Made by a program: the position numbers and the translations under genes. The notes beneath the pieces were generated by a model. The model was given only the letters and a program-made list of their open reading frames with translations. It did no database searches and was not told the origin of the DNA. A stretch of 64,000 nt of DNA from Carettochelys insculpta (Eukaryota > Chordata > Testudines > Carettochelyidae). The DNA lies in contig NC_134141.1 in assembly GCF_033958435.1 (NCBI RefSeq), forward strand, positions 98,621,001 to 98,685,000, written 5' to 3'. Shown here piece after piece: positions 1 to 12,943 of the stretch; the stretch's first letter is position 1, and each line of letters starts with the position of its first letter.

Positions 1-2310
1 TCCACCTTGACATCTTAAAATGTTAATTCAAATAAGCTGCCTATTGAAAACCTAGTTAAGGGAGGGGGAAAAGAACAAAAGCCAAAAACTAAAACCACTC
101 AGCAATTAAATACCGAAATGATGCATTTGACCTTTGCTGAAAAGGTCAATATGTCAAATGACTTATTTTCAGAGTCCACTCAACACTCTGAAGCTCAGTT
201 CTGTCTATGAAGAAGCTTTGGAGAAAGCCAGATCATGCTAACACTTTTTATTTAATGGCCACTCTCACTGAAGTGGTGTTTCCCCACACCCATTCTATAA
301 AGGGGCCATCTTTCTTTCTTTTGCGTCGGTGTCAAGAAGAAAAGCAGCAGCAGCAGCATGTCAGTCAAAATGCACAGGGATCAGCAATCAGGATTGCAAA
401 TTGTAGATATATGATGCGGCCTATATTAGCGATTTGTTCACTGGTTCCTGATATAAGACCTCCTTTACATAAGTGAACTGCATCTGCTTTAGAAGTATAG
501 GCCAAAGTAACGCCACTGATTTAGTGACAGCAACCCAGATTTCCATAATAGCAACAGGACTTCACAACTTCTCCAGTGATCAGCTATAGAAAGAGGGAAA
601 TTTCTCTTCCTTATTATTATACACAACTTTAAAAATAAAATAAAGAAAACCAGGGCTTATGTTGCCTATTAAAGGATAGGCCATTTTATTTATGTCTTTG
701 TTTCCCTTTTAAGTAAAAGGAACAAAAAGAGAATCCAGGGAGAGGAACCGTCATCCCCATTTAAATTATAAAGGGAATAGATGTTCTTAGGTTTTGTTCT
801 CTTATTTCTTTACTGGTGATGTTGTCCTCATGCACAAACCAAACCGTTTGTTTCACATCTTCAATGAAGGATTTTTCTAGGCACCTTGGGCTGCTCCTCA
901 TCATTTCAACTCCGACAACAAGCTCTGAATAGGCTTCAGTCCACCTGGAGATCAATCCTCTGGGTTTACAGTCATTTTGCTCTCAGAAATTAATTTCCCA
1001 AACTTTCTAAATAGGTCTTTTTTTAAAATCAGAATGGGACTATTATTTGCACATAATTAGGTTGGTCTGTGTGAATGATAATTACTTATGTATAAAAGTA
1101 CAGTTATGATGCAAATTAATTAGCATCTGCTCACAAACTAGCAGTCATGGTAATATGTGGCATTGCCATAAAGTAAAGCAACCATTGCATATGAGTTCTA
1201 AGCATAGATCATAGACTTATCACAAGATAATGTGGTTTTCTCTTTTACCATGATTGTGTATTTGTCATGGATATAATGAAAAATCTGTCACAGGAATCAA
1301 AGACTTTCCCAACATTTTCATAATTTTCACTATTGTAAGCAGTATGTGTATTTATTACAGAATTTGTGGTCAAATAGAGTGTTACAAGCACAGCTTAACA
1401 TATGTCATGGGAGGTCAACAAACTCTGAGAAAAAATAAAATAAAAAAAATACAAATGATGCTGAGAAAAGCCCACTACATCGCAAGGGTGTCTCTGGGTT
1501 CAGTATCACAGGAACCAGGAATTCACAGAAAACAGACCCATAGACATAAACTTGAGGGGGAAAAAACAAGAGCTTGTGATTTTTTTAAATGCACAAGAAA
1601 CAAACATTTCCTGATACACCAAACCTACCCTTAATTCCTTCTGTTCCACACACACTATAGCAAAACCAAATGGTTAGCTGCAAGTTAGCTGTCCACCTAG
1701 AGTAGCTCTTTCTACATATCCTCAGCTTCTCTTCTTCCTAGATCACTTTCTCCCAAGGCATAACCTTGACTCCCCATTTATCAAGTGTAGTTGTCAGGAA
1801 AATAAGCTGGACTTTGAGGCTGTCAGTCCCAGAGGAATCTTTCAGCTATCTCATATGCCTGAGCTGTGAAAGAACCATGGCTAACAGCCCCTATGTTATG
1901 TTCAGAGGCATTCATGCAGAATTCAAAAAGGACACGAAGAAAGAAGGCACTTGGAACAGGTGAGATGACAGGTGGGCACTGAAGTGGTTCAGCACACTGC
2001 AGAAGCAGGTCAAAGGTCCCGATCTAGGCAAGCACTTAAGTACATGCTACTTTGCAAGACTGTGGCATTAACAAACTTCCCCTAAGCTAGTACAATGACA
2101 CAGTAGGCATGTCTACAATGCACTTAAACAGCCCCTTAGACTTGTGAGCCCAAGTTACCTGGCATGGTGTATATATGCCCAGTGACTTTTCCCTTATCAT
2201 TCTTACTTATTCACCCTGGAAGTCCAATTTCAGTACAGTGTGAAGTAGACGGGCTTCAGCATGGTCTTCTGTAACTATTTCTAGGACACAGGAGGACTGA
2301 AGTTGTAAGA
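1..2310. other. Unique AT-rich noncoding DNA
   Basis: No gene or recognisable transposon is seen. The open frames here (longest 126 codons near 1254-1634) start at arbitrary positions, are lysine- and isoleucine-rich from poly-A/T tracts and show no domain. A short stretch at 2111-2190 resembles the edge of an old interspersed repeat, but it cannot be bounded. Confidence 0.5.
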
Positions 2311-2322
2311 GGACACTAACAT

Positions 2323-2427
2323 AAAAAAGCAGTTCAGTAGCACTTTAAAGACTAACAAAATAATTTATTAGGTGATGAGCTTTCATGGGACAGACCTACT
2401 TCTTCAGATGATAGCCATACCAGAACA
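2323..2427 (+). repeat. SINE copy, left arm of an inverted pair (head missing)
   Basis: This is the body of the SINE that recurs in the window, with the blocks CACTTTAAAGACTAACA and GGGACAGACCTACTTCTTCAG. It lacks the pol-III-like head. It is the inverted complement of 2436-2540, with about 6 mismatches in 105 bases, and is separated from it by only 8 bases (2428-2435). Together they form a long hairpin. Confidence 0.75.
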
Positions 2428-2435
2428 TACCATAC

Positions 2436-2585
2436 TGTTCTGGTATGGCTATCATCTGAAGAAGTGGGTCTGTCCCACGAAAGTGCATCACCTAATAAAT
2501 TATTTTGTTAGTCTTTAAAGTGCTACTGGATTGCTTTTTTGTTTTGATATTATATAGACTAACACAGCTATCTCTCTGTTACTAT
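2436..2585 (-). repeat. SINE copy, right arm of an inverted pair (with head)
   Basis: On the minus strand this copy reads from a head at about 2585 (TAACAGAGAGATAGCTGTGT) through the spacer and body to 2436. The head resembles the tRNA-like 5' part of reptile SINEs; the A-box-like word is TAGCTGTGTTAGT. The copy is 5' complete and its 2436-2540 part mirrors 2323-2427. The family name is not assigned, but the block order is typical of turtle or sauropsid SINEs. Confidence 0.75.
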
Positions 2586-2751
2586 TTAACATGCCTAATG
2601 AAGCTCCTATTAAAGTCAATAGGAAGATACTTTGACTTGAATTAGTCCCTTAGATATCGAGATCAAAGCAAGAACCACAAAGCTGAATCAGATATACTCC
2701 CCATATGATTCATAATGGCATAACTTACTCAATGTAGACCAGAGCTTATCT

Positions 2752-2947
2752 AAACTGTCAGAGTGGTTAAGCTCTGGAGTAAACTACTTAGGGAGGTTGT
2801 AGAATCTCTATCACTGGAGCTATTTAAGAGCAGGTTAGATAGACATCAGTCTGAGAGGGTGTAAACGGTGCTTGGTCCTCCCATGAGGGCAGGGGACTGG
2901 ACTCGATGACCTCTCGAGGTCACTTTCCATTCTTGTGTTCTATAATT
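2752..2947 (+). mobile_element. CR1 LINE 3' end fragment
   Basis: The sequence encodes the very end of a CR1 ORF2 (a GGAGGTTGTAGAATCTC block followed by 'TTTAAGAGCAGGTTAGATAG'), followed by the CR1 3' UTR signature ACTCGATGACCTCTCGAGG and an ATTCTTGTGTTCTATAA tail near 2930-2945. It is strongly 5' truncated, as most CR1 copies are. Only the 3' 200 bases remain and the reading frame is broken. Confidence 0.85.
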
Positions 2948-2949
2948 AA

Positions 2950-3890
2950 CTGTTTCTAATGCTAAGCAGCATTTCGGTCTCTCTCATATGTTTGGGAAAT
3001 AGAGTCAAAGTAGTGAATTTATGAGTCCCTTAGAAAATAAACCATGATTAATACAGATTTGTTTACTTTAGACCAAGAAGAGAATAACTCTATCATAGCA
3101 ACCCAGCATGGACTGAGCATGACTTTAAAAACAGGCATGTTGTTTCAAATATAATGACGTTAAACAATATTTCTGTAACATTTGAGACTTCGCAACCAGA
3201 CTTATTTTCTGCTAACAAGCAAAATTAATGTAGTTTAATACAATTTCAACACAGTATAATTTTAAGCAGCTATGCATTTCTAGACTTCATATGACCCCCA
3301 AAAGATTAGTATTTCCTACAAGCATGGAACAATTAATTACATAAAATGTATTAATGAGTGGATAAGGAGGAACGTTTGAAGTGATAGTAACAAGCTGTTT
3401 TTTTATTCTACCATTAGAGGGATTCAAAGAAACCATACACACAATTCCAAATTAGTATTTTTCTAATGCCCTCAAAAATAGTTTGACTTGTTTTATTAAG
3501 ATTTTGCAGGGGGAAATTTCAGTATCCTGTGGATTAAAACGGAAAGAGCTCAGGCCACATAAAATTTTACTAACCAAAGTTATAGCACTACTAAAAATAG
3601 GGTTTATTACTCAACTAAAGTGCAATATTAACTATGTGGAAGTCATCCTTTCTCCATTAATATCTGCTTGTGTGGTAATGGGAGTACGCAATCAATTACA
3701 AACAAGGAGACTATCTCTCAGACACTCCTGGATGTTCTCTTGCAGCTGCGTAGGATTTGGAAATTTAGATTAATGCCTTTTTGATACGATGCAACAACAT
3801 CAAAGAACTGCAATTGGAACCTGGCGATAGAAAGCAAGTAGTCTATGTGTAATCCCCTTATATGGAGTCCCAACTTGGAAATGGGAATCC
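2950..3890. other. Unique AT-rich noncoding DNA
   Basis: No gene or bounded repeat is recognised. The 96-codon frame at 3483-3773 has no recognisable domain and no splice or repeat context that supports it. Confidence 0.45.
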
Positions 3891-3894
3891 CTAT

Positions 3895-4349
3895 GGCTAT
3901 GGTTACACCATAGTGCTCTGTTGACAGAAGTCACTGTCGGAAGAGATTTCCCAACAAAACTTCTGTTGACAGAGTGCAGCCACACCCAAAAGCATACTAG
4001 GGGAGTGCTCCACTCTGTCAATAGAGCAGCTGGACTGCCCAGCTGCTCTTTCGCCAAAACAGGTACCCAGAAGCACAGCAGACAGGGTTTCCCATTGTTG
4101 TGGATGCCCTGTCTGTCAAGAGAAGGCCCCCCTTCACCCGCACCCAGAGCATCCACACAGCTTTTTTGTCTATAGAATCTGTTGACAGCAGTGTTGTGCC
4201 TCAAAGCTTTAAGGCAGAACGCTGACAGCAAAAATGCCATATTTTGTTGAGTTACTGTAGACAAATCCCATTTTGTGTGTGCCTGCTCTACAAGTTTTAT
4301 TGACCAAACTGAGGTCTTGCCAGCAAAGTTTGCTAGTATAACCATAGCC
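3895..4349. mobile_element. MITE, GTTGACAG family, complete copy
   Basis: A 455-bp element with inverted ends: GGCTATGGTTACAC on the left and GTATAACCATAGCC on the right. It is flanked by TAT on both sides (3892-3894 and 4350-4352), which fits a 3-bp target duplication. The interior carries many copies of CTGTTGACAG / CTGTCAACAG-like words (for example near 3919, 3963, 4015 and 4179). It has no transposase; the 181-codon and 84-codon frames on its two strands follow from the repeat composition. TIR and duplication size suggest a PIF/Harbinger-mobilised element, which is an inference. Confidence 0.7.
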
Positions 4350-4848
4350 TATAAGCCCTGACCTATGAGTTCAGCATTACTGACCAGAAGTAGTTACTTG
4401 CCTGAATTGTCTGTAAAATGTGTAAAAGTTTCTTAGACTATAAAATCAGATGCAACTTGATGAGAGTAATAAAAGTCCTGTGTTATTGCATTTTATTTCT
4501 GATAAATTACAATACTGCTCTTTTCTAGTTAAGTGCAAGGTAGCCACCTTGTGATGCTAAACTCATGGCACAAACTCATGTTTGCCTCTAAGCTCAAGTC
4601 TCTGACAATTCCTTGACAGTGAGAGCTGTCTCAGTAAAGTGTGGAAGTTTGTCGCTGTTTGTATTAAGCCATTGTGCATGCGTATTTCAACTGTCTTTTA
4701 TTGGTTTGTGTTTGTCAATTATGACTAAGCAAAAGATAGTTGTGAGTGTAGTTTTGTTTGAAACAGAAAAATGGAAGTGTAGTAACATCAGATACTATCA
4801 CAGACAAGAGAGATTCTCTCTGATTTTTTTCAAACATTTTTTTTTCAT

Positions 4849-5187
4849 GTAGTAGAACTCTGTTATCTGAGCAGCCATTATCCAGCTCTCTCTATTAACC
4901 AAACAAGCAGCGCGCAAACAGGAAAACTGGTTCTCAACCTTTTTGCTATAGTTGCTCGGGGCCCCATGCCACAGAGGCCAATGATGCTAAGGTACATGCT
5001 TCAGCCCTGGGCAGTGGGGCTTGTGTTGTTAGTCCAAGACAACAGAGCTTGGAAGAAGTTAGCCAGTTTAAAAGAAACTCTACATCTTATAATAACCTTT
5101 CCTGATTACCCAAATGTTTGTTTATCTGACCCGGTCCTGGTCACAGTTAGATCAGGTGAACTGGCTTTCACTGTACAAGCCATGTAG
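4849..5187. mobile_element. Possible Tigger-like MITE, decayed
   Basis: The left part (TAGAACTCTGTTATCTGAGC) and the right edge (CTTTCACTGTA at 5164-5174) resemble the ends of pogo/Tigger-type short elements, which start with CAGT next to a TA. The two ends match each other only weakly. The interior is GC-richer than its surroundings. This is a low-confidence call. Confidence 0.3.
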
Positions 5188-5189
5188 TA

Positions 5190-6564
5190 ATGAAATACAT
5201 AATTTCTAACTGACTTCTTCCATTTCCAGCAGTGACTTTTACACAGCTGCTGGTGTCATTGGTGGTATCTCTTTTACATACATGAAAAATAGTAATTGGT
5301 ACCAGTAATATATATTTTACTAATATTTTAATCACAATGGCAGTGCTACAATGCTTATACGATTTACTTCAAGATGGTTTTCATTGTCTTGATTTAGCAT
5401 CAAGGATTATGGGCCTTACCTATTTTTTCAAACTCTGTTCTTCTGTTATAACAATCAAAAATCTTATTTATTTGTCTTTTATAGCTTTTCAGTGTGTATA
5501 AATTAAAGAGTTACCAGAAGTGTGATATATGGAGGGATACATAGAAGTAATGTGTTTTAATGTTCTTAACAATATTCCTCCTTTATGACATCTCTGTTGT
5601 AATGAAATCTGTGCTATAGCAGGGAGGGTTTCTAATTCTATTCACAACCATTAATCCATCCCTAAACTCCATCACTTTTGGACATATGAACATACCTCTC
5701 CTGCATCAGGCACATTTTTTTCTGAGAGAAGCACTAAACTTGAAGAGTGAGCATACAAATATTGCATAATTTAAACAAAAGGCCTTGTTCCAGTCTGTCA
5801 CCATTTTCCACTTAAATTACATGGTATGTATAACTCCAGGCAGAACACGATGCATTTATTCTTGGTCATTGTATTTCTAGAGCAGGCTGAAGAAAGAAAA
5901 TTACAATCAGGTTGCAGATTTAATAGGAAAGGATTGCTCCAACTAGCTATTTTCATCTGGAGAGAATATTGGTTTAAGTACCTGCCAATTTGCTGCACTC
6001 CCACAGCAACAACATAATAGTACCAAAGGAGTGAAGCCACTCCACATTAAGTCACTGACTGCTACCTTACGCCCCATCCATAATATATGCCTTTCTCCTC
6101 TTTATCCCTATCATTAAAATATGTTGAACTTTAAGGGCCCAATTTTCAGAACTGGATGCCGAGCTCTGCCCACAAAATATGCATGTACAGAGGGACAAAA
6201 CAGAGACATTCATGGTAGCAGCAAGGGCTAAATTCCCCTGCCCTTAACCAATGAGTACTTTATTCCATGAGTTGGCCCACTGCAATCAGTGAGACAATGG
6301 AACATGTATCAATTTGTCAAAACCTGGCACCAGATGAATAAATGCTAACAGGTCATTGCAAATAGAAAAAGCCCTATCTTCTTTGGGGCGCCATGCACCT
6401 TAGGGAGCAGGGAGGAAGCACCTCCTATATCCCCCAGTGTATAGTTTGGCTTTTACCCAGTCCATGCAAGGGGGAATGAAGGTTGTTCACACCATACTTC
6501 CCCAAGCTGAGAAGGTCAGGGCAGAATTTGGCCTTTAAAAGTTGCATATTATTCTCTCACTTTA
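5190..6564. other. Unique noncoding DNA
   Basis: No gene or bounded repeat is seen. The overlapping 80- and 63-codon frames at 5798-6040 lie on opposite strands of the same bases and show no domain. Confidence 0.45.
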
Positions 6565-6985
6565 GCTGGGTCTACACTACAGAGTTCTTTTGGCAGAAGA
6601 GGCCTTCTATTGACAAAACTAGGGATAGTCCACACTACAAATGCATTCTGTCAATAATCTGTTGACAGAACACAGCAGTTTTCCTGGTAAAGTTCTGTCT
6701 TGACTGTACAAGGCATAGTGCCTCTGTCGACAGATTTTGTTGACAAAAAATTAGTGTAGACACTCCGGGGGGTGGGGACCTTTGTTGACAGAGAGAGCTT
6801 CCAGTTCACCCAGCTGCCCTGTTTGCAGAGTTTCCATCTGGTTGGCTGTTCTGTCAACAGAGGGCTGGGCAGTCTGACCACTCTCTGTCGACAGAGGGCG
6901 TTGACAGGGGAGCCTGTATTAGGTGTGGACTTGTTCTGTAGACAGAGGTTCTGTCAAGCATATCTGTTGACAGCAACAGCAAGGA
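6565..6985. mobile_element. MITE, GTTGACAG family, right end lost
   Basis: The left end is GCTGGGTCTACACTACAGAG. At least eight copies of GTTGACAG, GTCGACAG or their complements occur across 420 bases (for example near 6660, 6725, 6783, 6854, 6887, 6900 and 6966). The sequence aligns along its length with the complete copy at 7774-8202, but it stops before the right inverted end. The 70-80-codon frames inside are not genes. Confidence 0.7.
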
Positions 6986-7773
6986 TATGATCCTCTATCT
7001 GCATTCTAGGGGAAACTCCTATGTCTGATTACATAGAAAATTTGTTTTTCTGTTGAAAGGAAATGGAAAGGCCTCCTTCAAGTCTTACTGTGAAGGATTT
7101 TGGATACCTCATAACTGTGGGCCAAACCCATTCCTGATTTAGATCCATTGACAAAGCTGTACAAAGGATGAATTTGGCTTAGTAACGTTTGTAACATCAT
7201 TAACAACGCTGATTTCTTGTATTTATTTAGGTACAGCAACTTTTGCAACTGGCTGTTAAATGGAAAGTCTTCTCTGTTGACTGGAAACAGAGTTTATTTT
7301 AAAACAAAGGTGATCTGTGACCACAAAAAGGAAAGACATTTCCATGCATCTGAGACTTTAATTCACCTGCTTTCCACTGTTAGAACTGGGTCTTGAAATA
7401 TAAGTTGAGGATGTATAATAGCAGGCTTTTTGTACAGGCACTTTAAATTGGCTGTAACAAGAATAAATCTATAAAGCAAATTCAGCTCAGTAACAGCAAA
7501 CTTCCTTCTGCTGACAAAGTAGAAACATTTCTGTCTCTCATCTACATAGCAACTTCCCACAAAACAGGTTGAACACCTGCAGTGTGTTAACTGCTACTGA
7601 GTTTGAGTATTAAAATTAATGTATATTTCAGATTCTGGATTTATAGAGTAACCAAACGTTCTGTGATATGCATTTCCCATTATTCATTACATCCACTGTT
7701 CTGATTACTGTAACCAAAGGGGATGGAGCTTATGGGAAGAGGGTGTGTATCCAGGTCTTGCCCAATGAGTATA
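6986..7773. other. Unique noncoding DNA between two MITEs
   Basis: No gene or bounded repeat is recognised in this stretch. Confidence 0.4.
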
Positions 7774-8202
7774 GCTGTGTCTACACTACAAAGTTTTGTC
7801 TACAGAAGAGGCCTTCTGTCAACAAAACTAGGGAGCGTTCATGCTACAAATGTGTTCTGTCTTGAATCTGTTTACAGAATGTAATCTTTTCCCTGACAGA
7901 GTTATGTCTTGAAAATTTGAGGCATAGACAGATTCTGTAGACAGAAAAATAGTATAGACACTCTGGGGGGGCCCGCTGTTGACAGAGAGGGCTTCCAGTT
8001 CACCAGGCAGGCCTGTTTGCAGAGCTTCTGGTTGGCTCTTCTGTTGACAGAAGGTTAGGCAGCCTGGCTGCTCTCTGTTAACAGAGGACATCAACGGGGG
8101 AGCCCCTATTAAGTGTGGATGTGTTCTGTAGACAGAAGCTCTGTTGGCAAATCTTTGTCAACAGTGTCTTCCGTAGACAGAACTTTGTAGTGTAGACCCA
8201 GC
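7774..8202. mobile_element. MITE, GTTGACAG family, complete copy
   Basis: A 429-bp element. The left end is GCTGTGTCTACACTACAAAG; the right end read on the minus strand is GCTGGGTCTACACTACAAAG, so the 20-bp inverted ends differ at one position. Flanks are ATA on the left and TTA on the right, which may be a decayed 3-bp duplication. The interior holds many GTTGACAG/GTAGACAG words and no transposase. Confidence 0.75.
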
Positions 8203-8205
8203 TTA

Positions 8206-8693
8206 TGTGTGATGTATTTTAACAATTATAAATTGCTAAAATGGTTTTCAATCAGCTTGTTTCTGAATATTGTTTTTAATCAATTAGTGAATATGCATGA
8301 GGTTTGACGAGTTAACTGACGAAACATAAGTCCATAGCTATTAAGTATAAATCTGCGGCTCCTGTGCACTGAAAACATCCTTCTAAGTGTGCATGCCTAA
8401 ACCAGAGCGTGCATCAATATTTTGGGCCCCACAAAATGATACTGGGTATGTGCAGCTCTTACAGAAGTCATAGATGGCAAAATGTTTAAGTAAAGGGTTT
8501 TAGGAATTAAATGTATTTAGTTGCTCAGTGCCTCATCTCTACTCTCTTAAACATGTCTCACAAACTCAGGTGATTCTAGTTTAATGCACTAGCAATGTCT
8601 CTACAACCCCAGATATTGTAAATTATAAATGTGAATAAATAATGACTTTGTATGACTCATGAAGTCTGCTACATATAACATACAGTCACTGAC
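8206..8693. other. Unique noncoding DNA
   Basis: Nothing supportable is seen beyond AT-rich sequence. Confidence 0.4.
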
Positions 8694-9004
8694 TGCAGGT
8701 TGAACCTCAGTGTTCTGACACTCTCAGGTCCAGCAACATCTGTGGTCTGGCATAATTTTAGTAGTTAGTTAGTTTAGCTAGTTTCCAGTGGTCCCGTGAA
8801 GTTGGTTTACAGCCACTAGTCCTAGATCTCAGTGTTCTGTGCTGTTATTTAGCTCTCATTTACCACTAAATGTCTTCTAAGATCCCAGTAACCAATGGAA
8901 GTATTGGTAATGCTGCTAGATAATATTGACCTCCTGTGGACTGGCTAATTCTCTGGTTCGGCACCACTCATGTCCCAAGAGTGCTGAACAAGAGAAGTTC
9001 AAGG
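8694..9004. mobile_element. MITE, GGTTGAACCTC family, copy 1
   Basis: The left end GGTTGAACCTCAGTG is loosely mirrored by the right end, which on the minus strand reads CCTTGAACTTCTC. The interior matches a second copy at 12944-13390, sharing CCTGGATCTCAGTGTTCTGTG-like and TTTACCACTAAAT blocks. There is no coding capacity. The family is probably a Tc1/mariner-type (Tigger-like) MITE, but a clean TA duplication is not visible. Confidence 0.6.
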
Positions 9005-12000
9005 ATAACCATGGCAGCAGTAAGTGTTATATGTGATGCACAAAGACTACCTTCTATTAAGCACAATAAACCCACATGTAAAGTGGCAAATGGCTGAAGA
9101 AATGGAAAGTTCAGTTTTTACAGCTCCTATGGAGCAAAGCATTTAAGCGTGTATTTAACTTGGGCATGTGCTTCATTGCTTTGCTGAGGATGGATGGGTT
9201 GCTGAATCAGGGCTTAAGTCAGTTCCATGCATTTTCAGATTTAATAATCTGTAAACAGAAAATGAATTTGTTATTTGTCATTTACAATGGTTTACATTAA
9301 TCATGGAGCAAAAGATGTAAGTAGAATTACATTAATATTAATGTGCATGTGTGCACAGGAAGGAGCTACACGTAAACAGCAGGACCACAGATAGCATTAC
9401 TCAGTGAATGTTACCCTTGTGTAGTAAAATGATAACTAGCTTTTTAGTAAACCCTGGCTGGCACTAGAAAAGACCCCTGCTCTGTATTGTTCTTATTCAT
9501 AGAATAATTTGTAACAAGAGTACCTGATTCTCTCCTCTTCACAAACAACTATGTTTCCTGTAATGAGGTCAACTGTAGAAGAGCAACGTGTTGCCTGTGT
9601 GGCTGCCAAGTTTTAATTGAAATGTTGTGATAAATTTCACTGCCAGGTCAGATGTTATTTTCTGGTTAAGGAGGGTTCAAGCTGGTTTCTTAAAGAAGCA
9701 CTCTTGATTTTTATAGGGTCTCATGATTTGTCCCTAGACATTGATTTACCACAGATTTGACCCCCTTTACTCTTGACTGACCCCTTCCAAAATTGTCAAG
9801 ACTCAGGTTCACCCATAATCATTGGCTGAAAAAAGTATTTTAGTAAACTGGGCTTCATTTAATTAGTGTGAAAATAGGCCTTACCAAATCAATAAGACAG
9901 GAAGCATTCACTTTATTGCTTTAGACTAGGGACTTAAAGGTCATGTTATATAAACAGAATAGGCCACATAACAAAAGCAGTAGTAAATGCTGAAAGTCTC
10001 AACACCAATAACTTTGGTGACCTTTCAGGAAAAAATAGAGACATTTTCCACCTTACCTTCAAAACAATATTAATTTTAAATAATCAGGTGTCAATTTTGT
10101 TAAGAAATATTTACAGAGATGTTGCATGTTTATGAACTTGCACAATATTACAGGTCATAAATTAAAGGGGAGAATTCAATGACTGTGTTGTTTAAAAGAA
10201 GGAGCCTGTAAATTTTGAGCTATATACAGATTTTTTGAGAAGAAAGTAGAAACACAATCTCTGAAGTGGTTACAGTGATGGGAATTCAGTCCATCAAAGT
10301 ATTTACCATTATACTTTGATTCTATTTGCTGTATGCACTTACAAAATAAGTGCAGATAAATATCTGCCCTACTATACACATGTTCAACATCATAATTATT
10401 TAAAATTTCAAGATTTCCTTGTAAAAAATTCATATCTCCGTAAAAGCACTCAATTTGGTATATTAAGCGTTTTGTGAATGGGAATATCTTCCCATCTTAA
10501 GAAAAGAAATGTGCAATTGAGCTCTTCTCCTAACCAATCTAGAGTACAAAGAAATATGCCAGATGAATCAGCCATAATCATTACTCTTCACCCAAGACTT
10601 GGCTAAACTGTAAATACAATGACAATATTTATTCTCTGGGGCAGCTATTTACTCAAGAACACTTCTGAAAAGTAAACTAGTTAGTTTAGGAGAATAAGCT
10701 CCTTTCACTAGATCTTTCATCAGCATATTCCAGCCAACATCCTAAAAAGTTGGAATTATTTTACCATGTAATTAATAAACCTGAATAAATTACTTTGATT
10801 TGTCAAATTCATCATAATCATAGACTTCATATTTTAAGAAGTCATGATATTACCAGTGTTTAATTTAGATCGAAATAATTAGATTAATTCTAAAATTATA
10901 CATGTAAATGGCAAACATTTTTTTAAAAAGCACCTATTTTTCCCAGAAAAATTGATAAGCATAAGCTTTTGTGAACCACTTGTGCAAATAGTGTGCACAG
11001 AAAAACAGGAAGTTGGAGAGACAAATGAGTTTTCTCCTGTAGTGTGGGAAATGTGTGCCAAGGGGTCTGATTAGATTTTCTTTTGGAGGTGCAATTAATT
11101 GGTGACGAAAATGCTAGCCTTTAGATTTCAAGTCACCTAAAAAAAAGGTAGTAATGAATCTGAAGGCAGAATATTTTACCCAGAATTAAATGGAAAGCAC
11201 AATATATTGTGCACAAAAATGTAGGTAATATTGAATTCTCCTTCCCCTTGATGTTTATAGTTTTATAACAATGCATTGATATGTTCTTGTCCAAAAATAG
11301 GGACAGTCTGTCTTTATCATGAAGACTTAGTAGTACCTTAGTCTGAAAATAGCTTTATTGCAATCAATGGGGCTTCAATCAATGGGGAAGATATTATTCA
11401 GCACGACTAAGGCTGGGAAAAAGTAGACAGTAGTGTATAAAAAGCAATAACACCAAAATAAAATTAATTTACCAAATTGATTATTTTTAATCATGTATGC
11501 TTTCCAAATCTGAGTAGTCATTGCAATTAAAAATGTGGACAGGCTCCACTTTCTGCATGTTGTTCATATATAACCACATAAGAAAGCTGAGTGCCTAGGT
11601 GTTCTTTTATAATTCAGCTTTAACCAAGCTTCAAATTGATGCTATGCAGTTGTCACTTGGCTTCTTTATAGATGGAATAATGGTTTGAAATGTAATGAAA
11701 GTAGTCTCTGCTCCTGTGTGATCCTTAGCAGATGTCGGCTGTTTACAATGCACAGGTTGTTTGTTGCAGTTGGGGTATCACATGTAAACAGTTCTTCAGA
11801 GTACAATTACTTTACCTCTTTATGGAGGGTTTGTCAGCTCACAGGACAATGCTAATCAAAGTAAGACCAACTGTCCTTTACAGCATCAGCTGCTCCTCTG
11901 AGGTTGATGCTTTGCCACTGAAACCAAGTCTCTTTTTGTTTACTAGGTAATTAGCAGTAATGATGTCTTGCTGCTTGGCTTTGTTTCAGGGGAAGACTTG

Positions 12001-12943
12001 TTTCTTTCAGATTTGGGTGGACTTCAACAGATAAACATTAGGTGGCCTCCTGTGCTCAAGCCTGGTGGCCTGCTTGTCATATAGACCAGCAGGCAATTCT
12101 GTGCCTTAATTGCATCCCTTTTGGTTCCTTCTACTAGACTGTGCACATAAAATCTGGATACAAGGTTGTTTTTTTGTTTGTTTGTTTGTTTTCGTTTTTT
12201 CTTCCTGTCTTTCTTACTGTGAATGAGGCAAAAATATTCAGAGACCCTCAGAAATAAACATTTGATAGAACAGACAGCTAAAAATCGCTGGCTTTCAAGT
12301 TTTCAGATTTTATTATAATTCCACATCTTTGGAGGAACTCATTGTAGACAAAGTTTATTCAAATGAAACACATCCATACAGGCAGGCAATCTGAATGTGA
12401 AATACAGGGAAAATTCAATTACCCGGCATTTTACAGATGAATGGATTTTTTTCCCTCCCTTTGTCTGATCATCGCTGCTAATGTGGATTCTTAAAATAAA
12501 AGATACTCGAACAAAAATATCTTCAATATACTACAAGGCTAAAGCTAAGAGACAAGATTTTGTGAGATTGTGCACAGGGGTTGGGTTCTTTTTATTTGTT
12601 GCTGTTATCTTTAAATTACTCTTTTACTGAATTTTTAATAGGAGAACTATATTCGCACACAGACGTTTAACCCCATGAAAATCATACAGGAAAGAAGATT
12701 GAGAAACTACACAATGAAAGAATCCCCACATGTTATTTTGTATTATAATATGTTACTTTATGTAGACCTAAACAGTTTTGAGAAAATATTTTAGAGATAA
12801 GTGTTTTCAAGGCTAGAGAAAATTTCCTTGATATGCTGCATAGGCTGTATTCATCAGCACTGGTGCTTCTAGAGGATGACAAGTTTGGTTTGTATTTTAT
12901 CAGTTGTAGGCGACTAGCAACATAGATATGTATTTTAATTAAC
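9005..12943. other. Long unique AT-rich interval
   Basis: About 3.9 kb with no recognised gene or transposon. The only short tandem is a TTTG run at about 12168-12192. Open frames at 10176-10433 (minus), 11732-11950 (plus) and 12733-12993 (minus) have no recognisable domain. This interval is a reasonable place to look for conserved noncoding elements by alignment. Confidence 0.4.

Noticed and set aside
1254..1634. 126-codon plus-strand open frame
   Set aside because: Composition follows A-rich DNA, there is no domain or repeat context, and no supported splice or promoter signal.
3800..4345. 181-codon minus-strand frame
   Set aside because: Lies wholly inside the MITE 3895-4349 and its sibling copies do not keep the frame.
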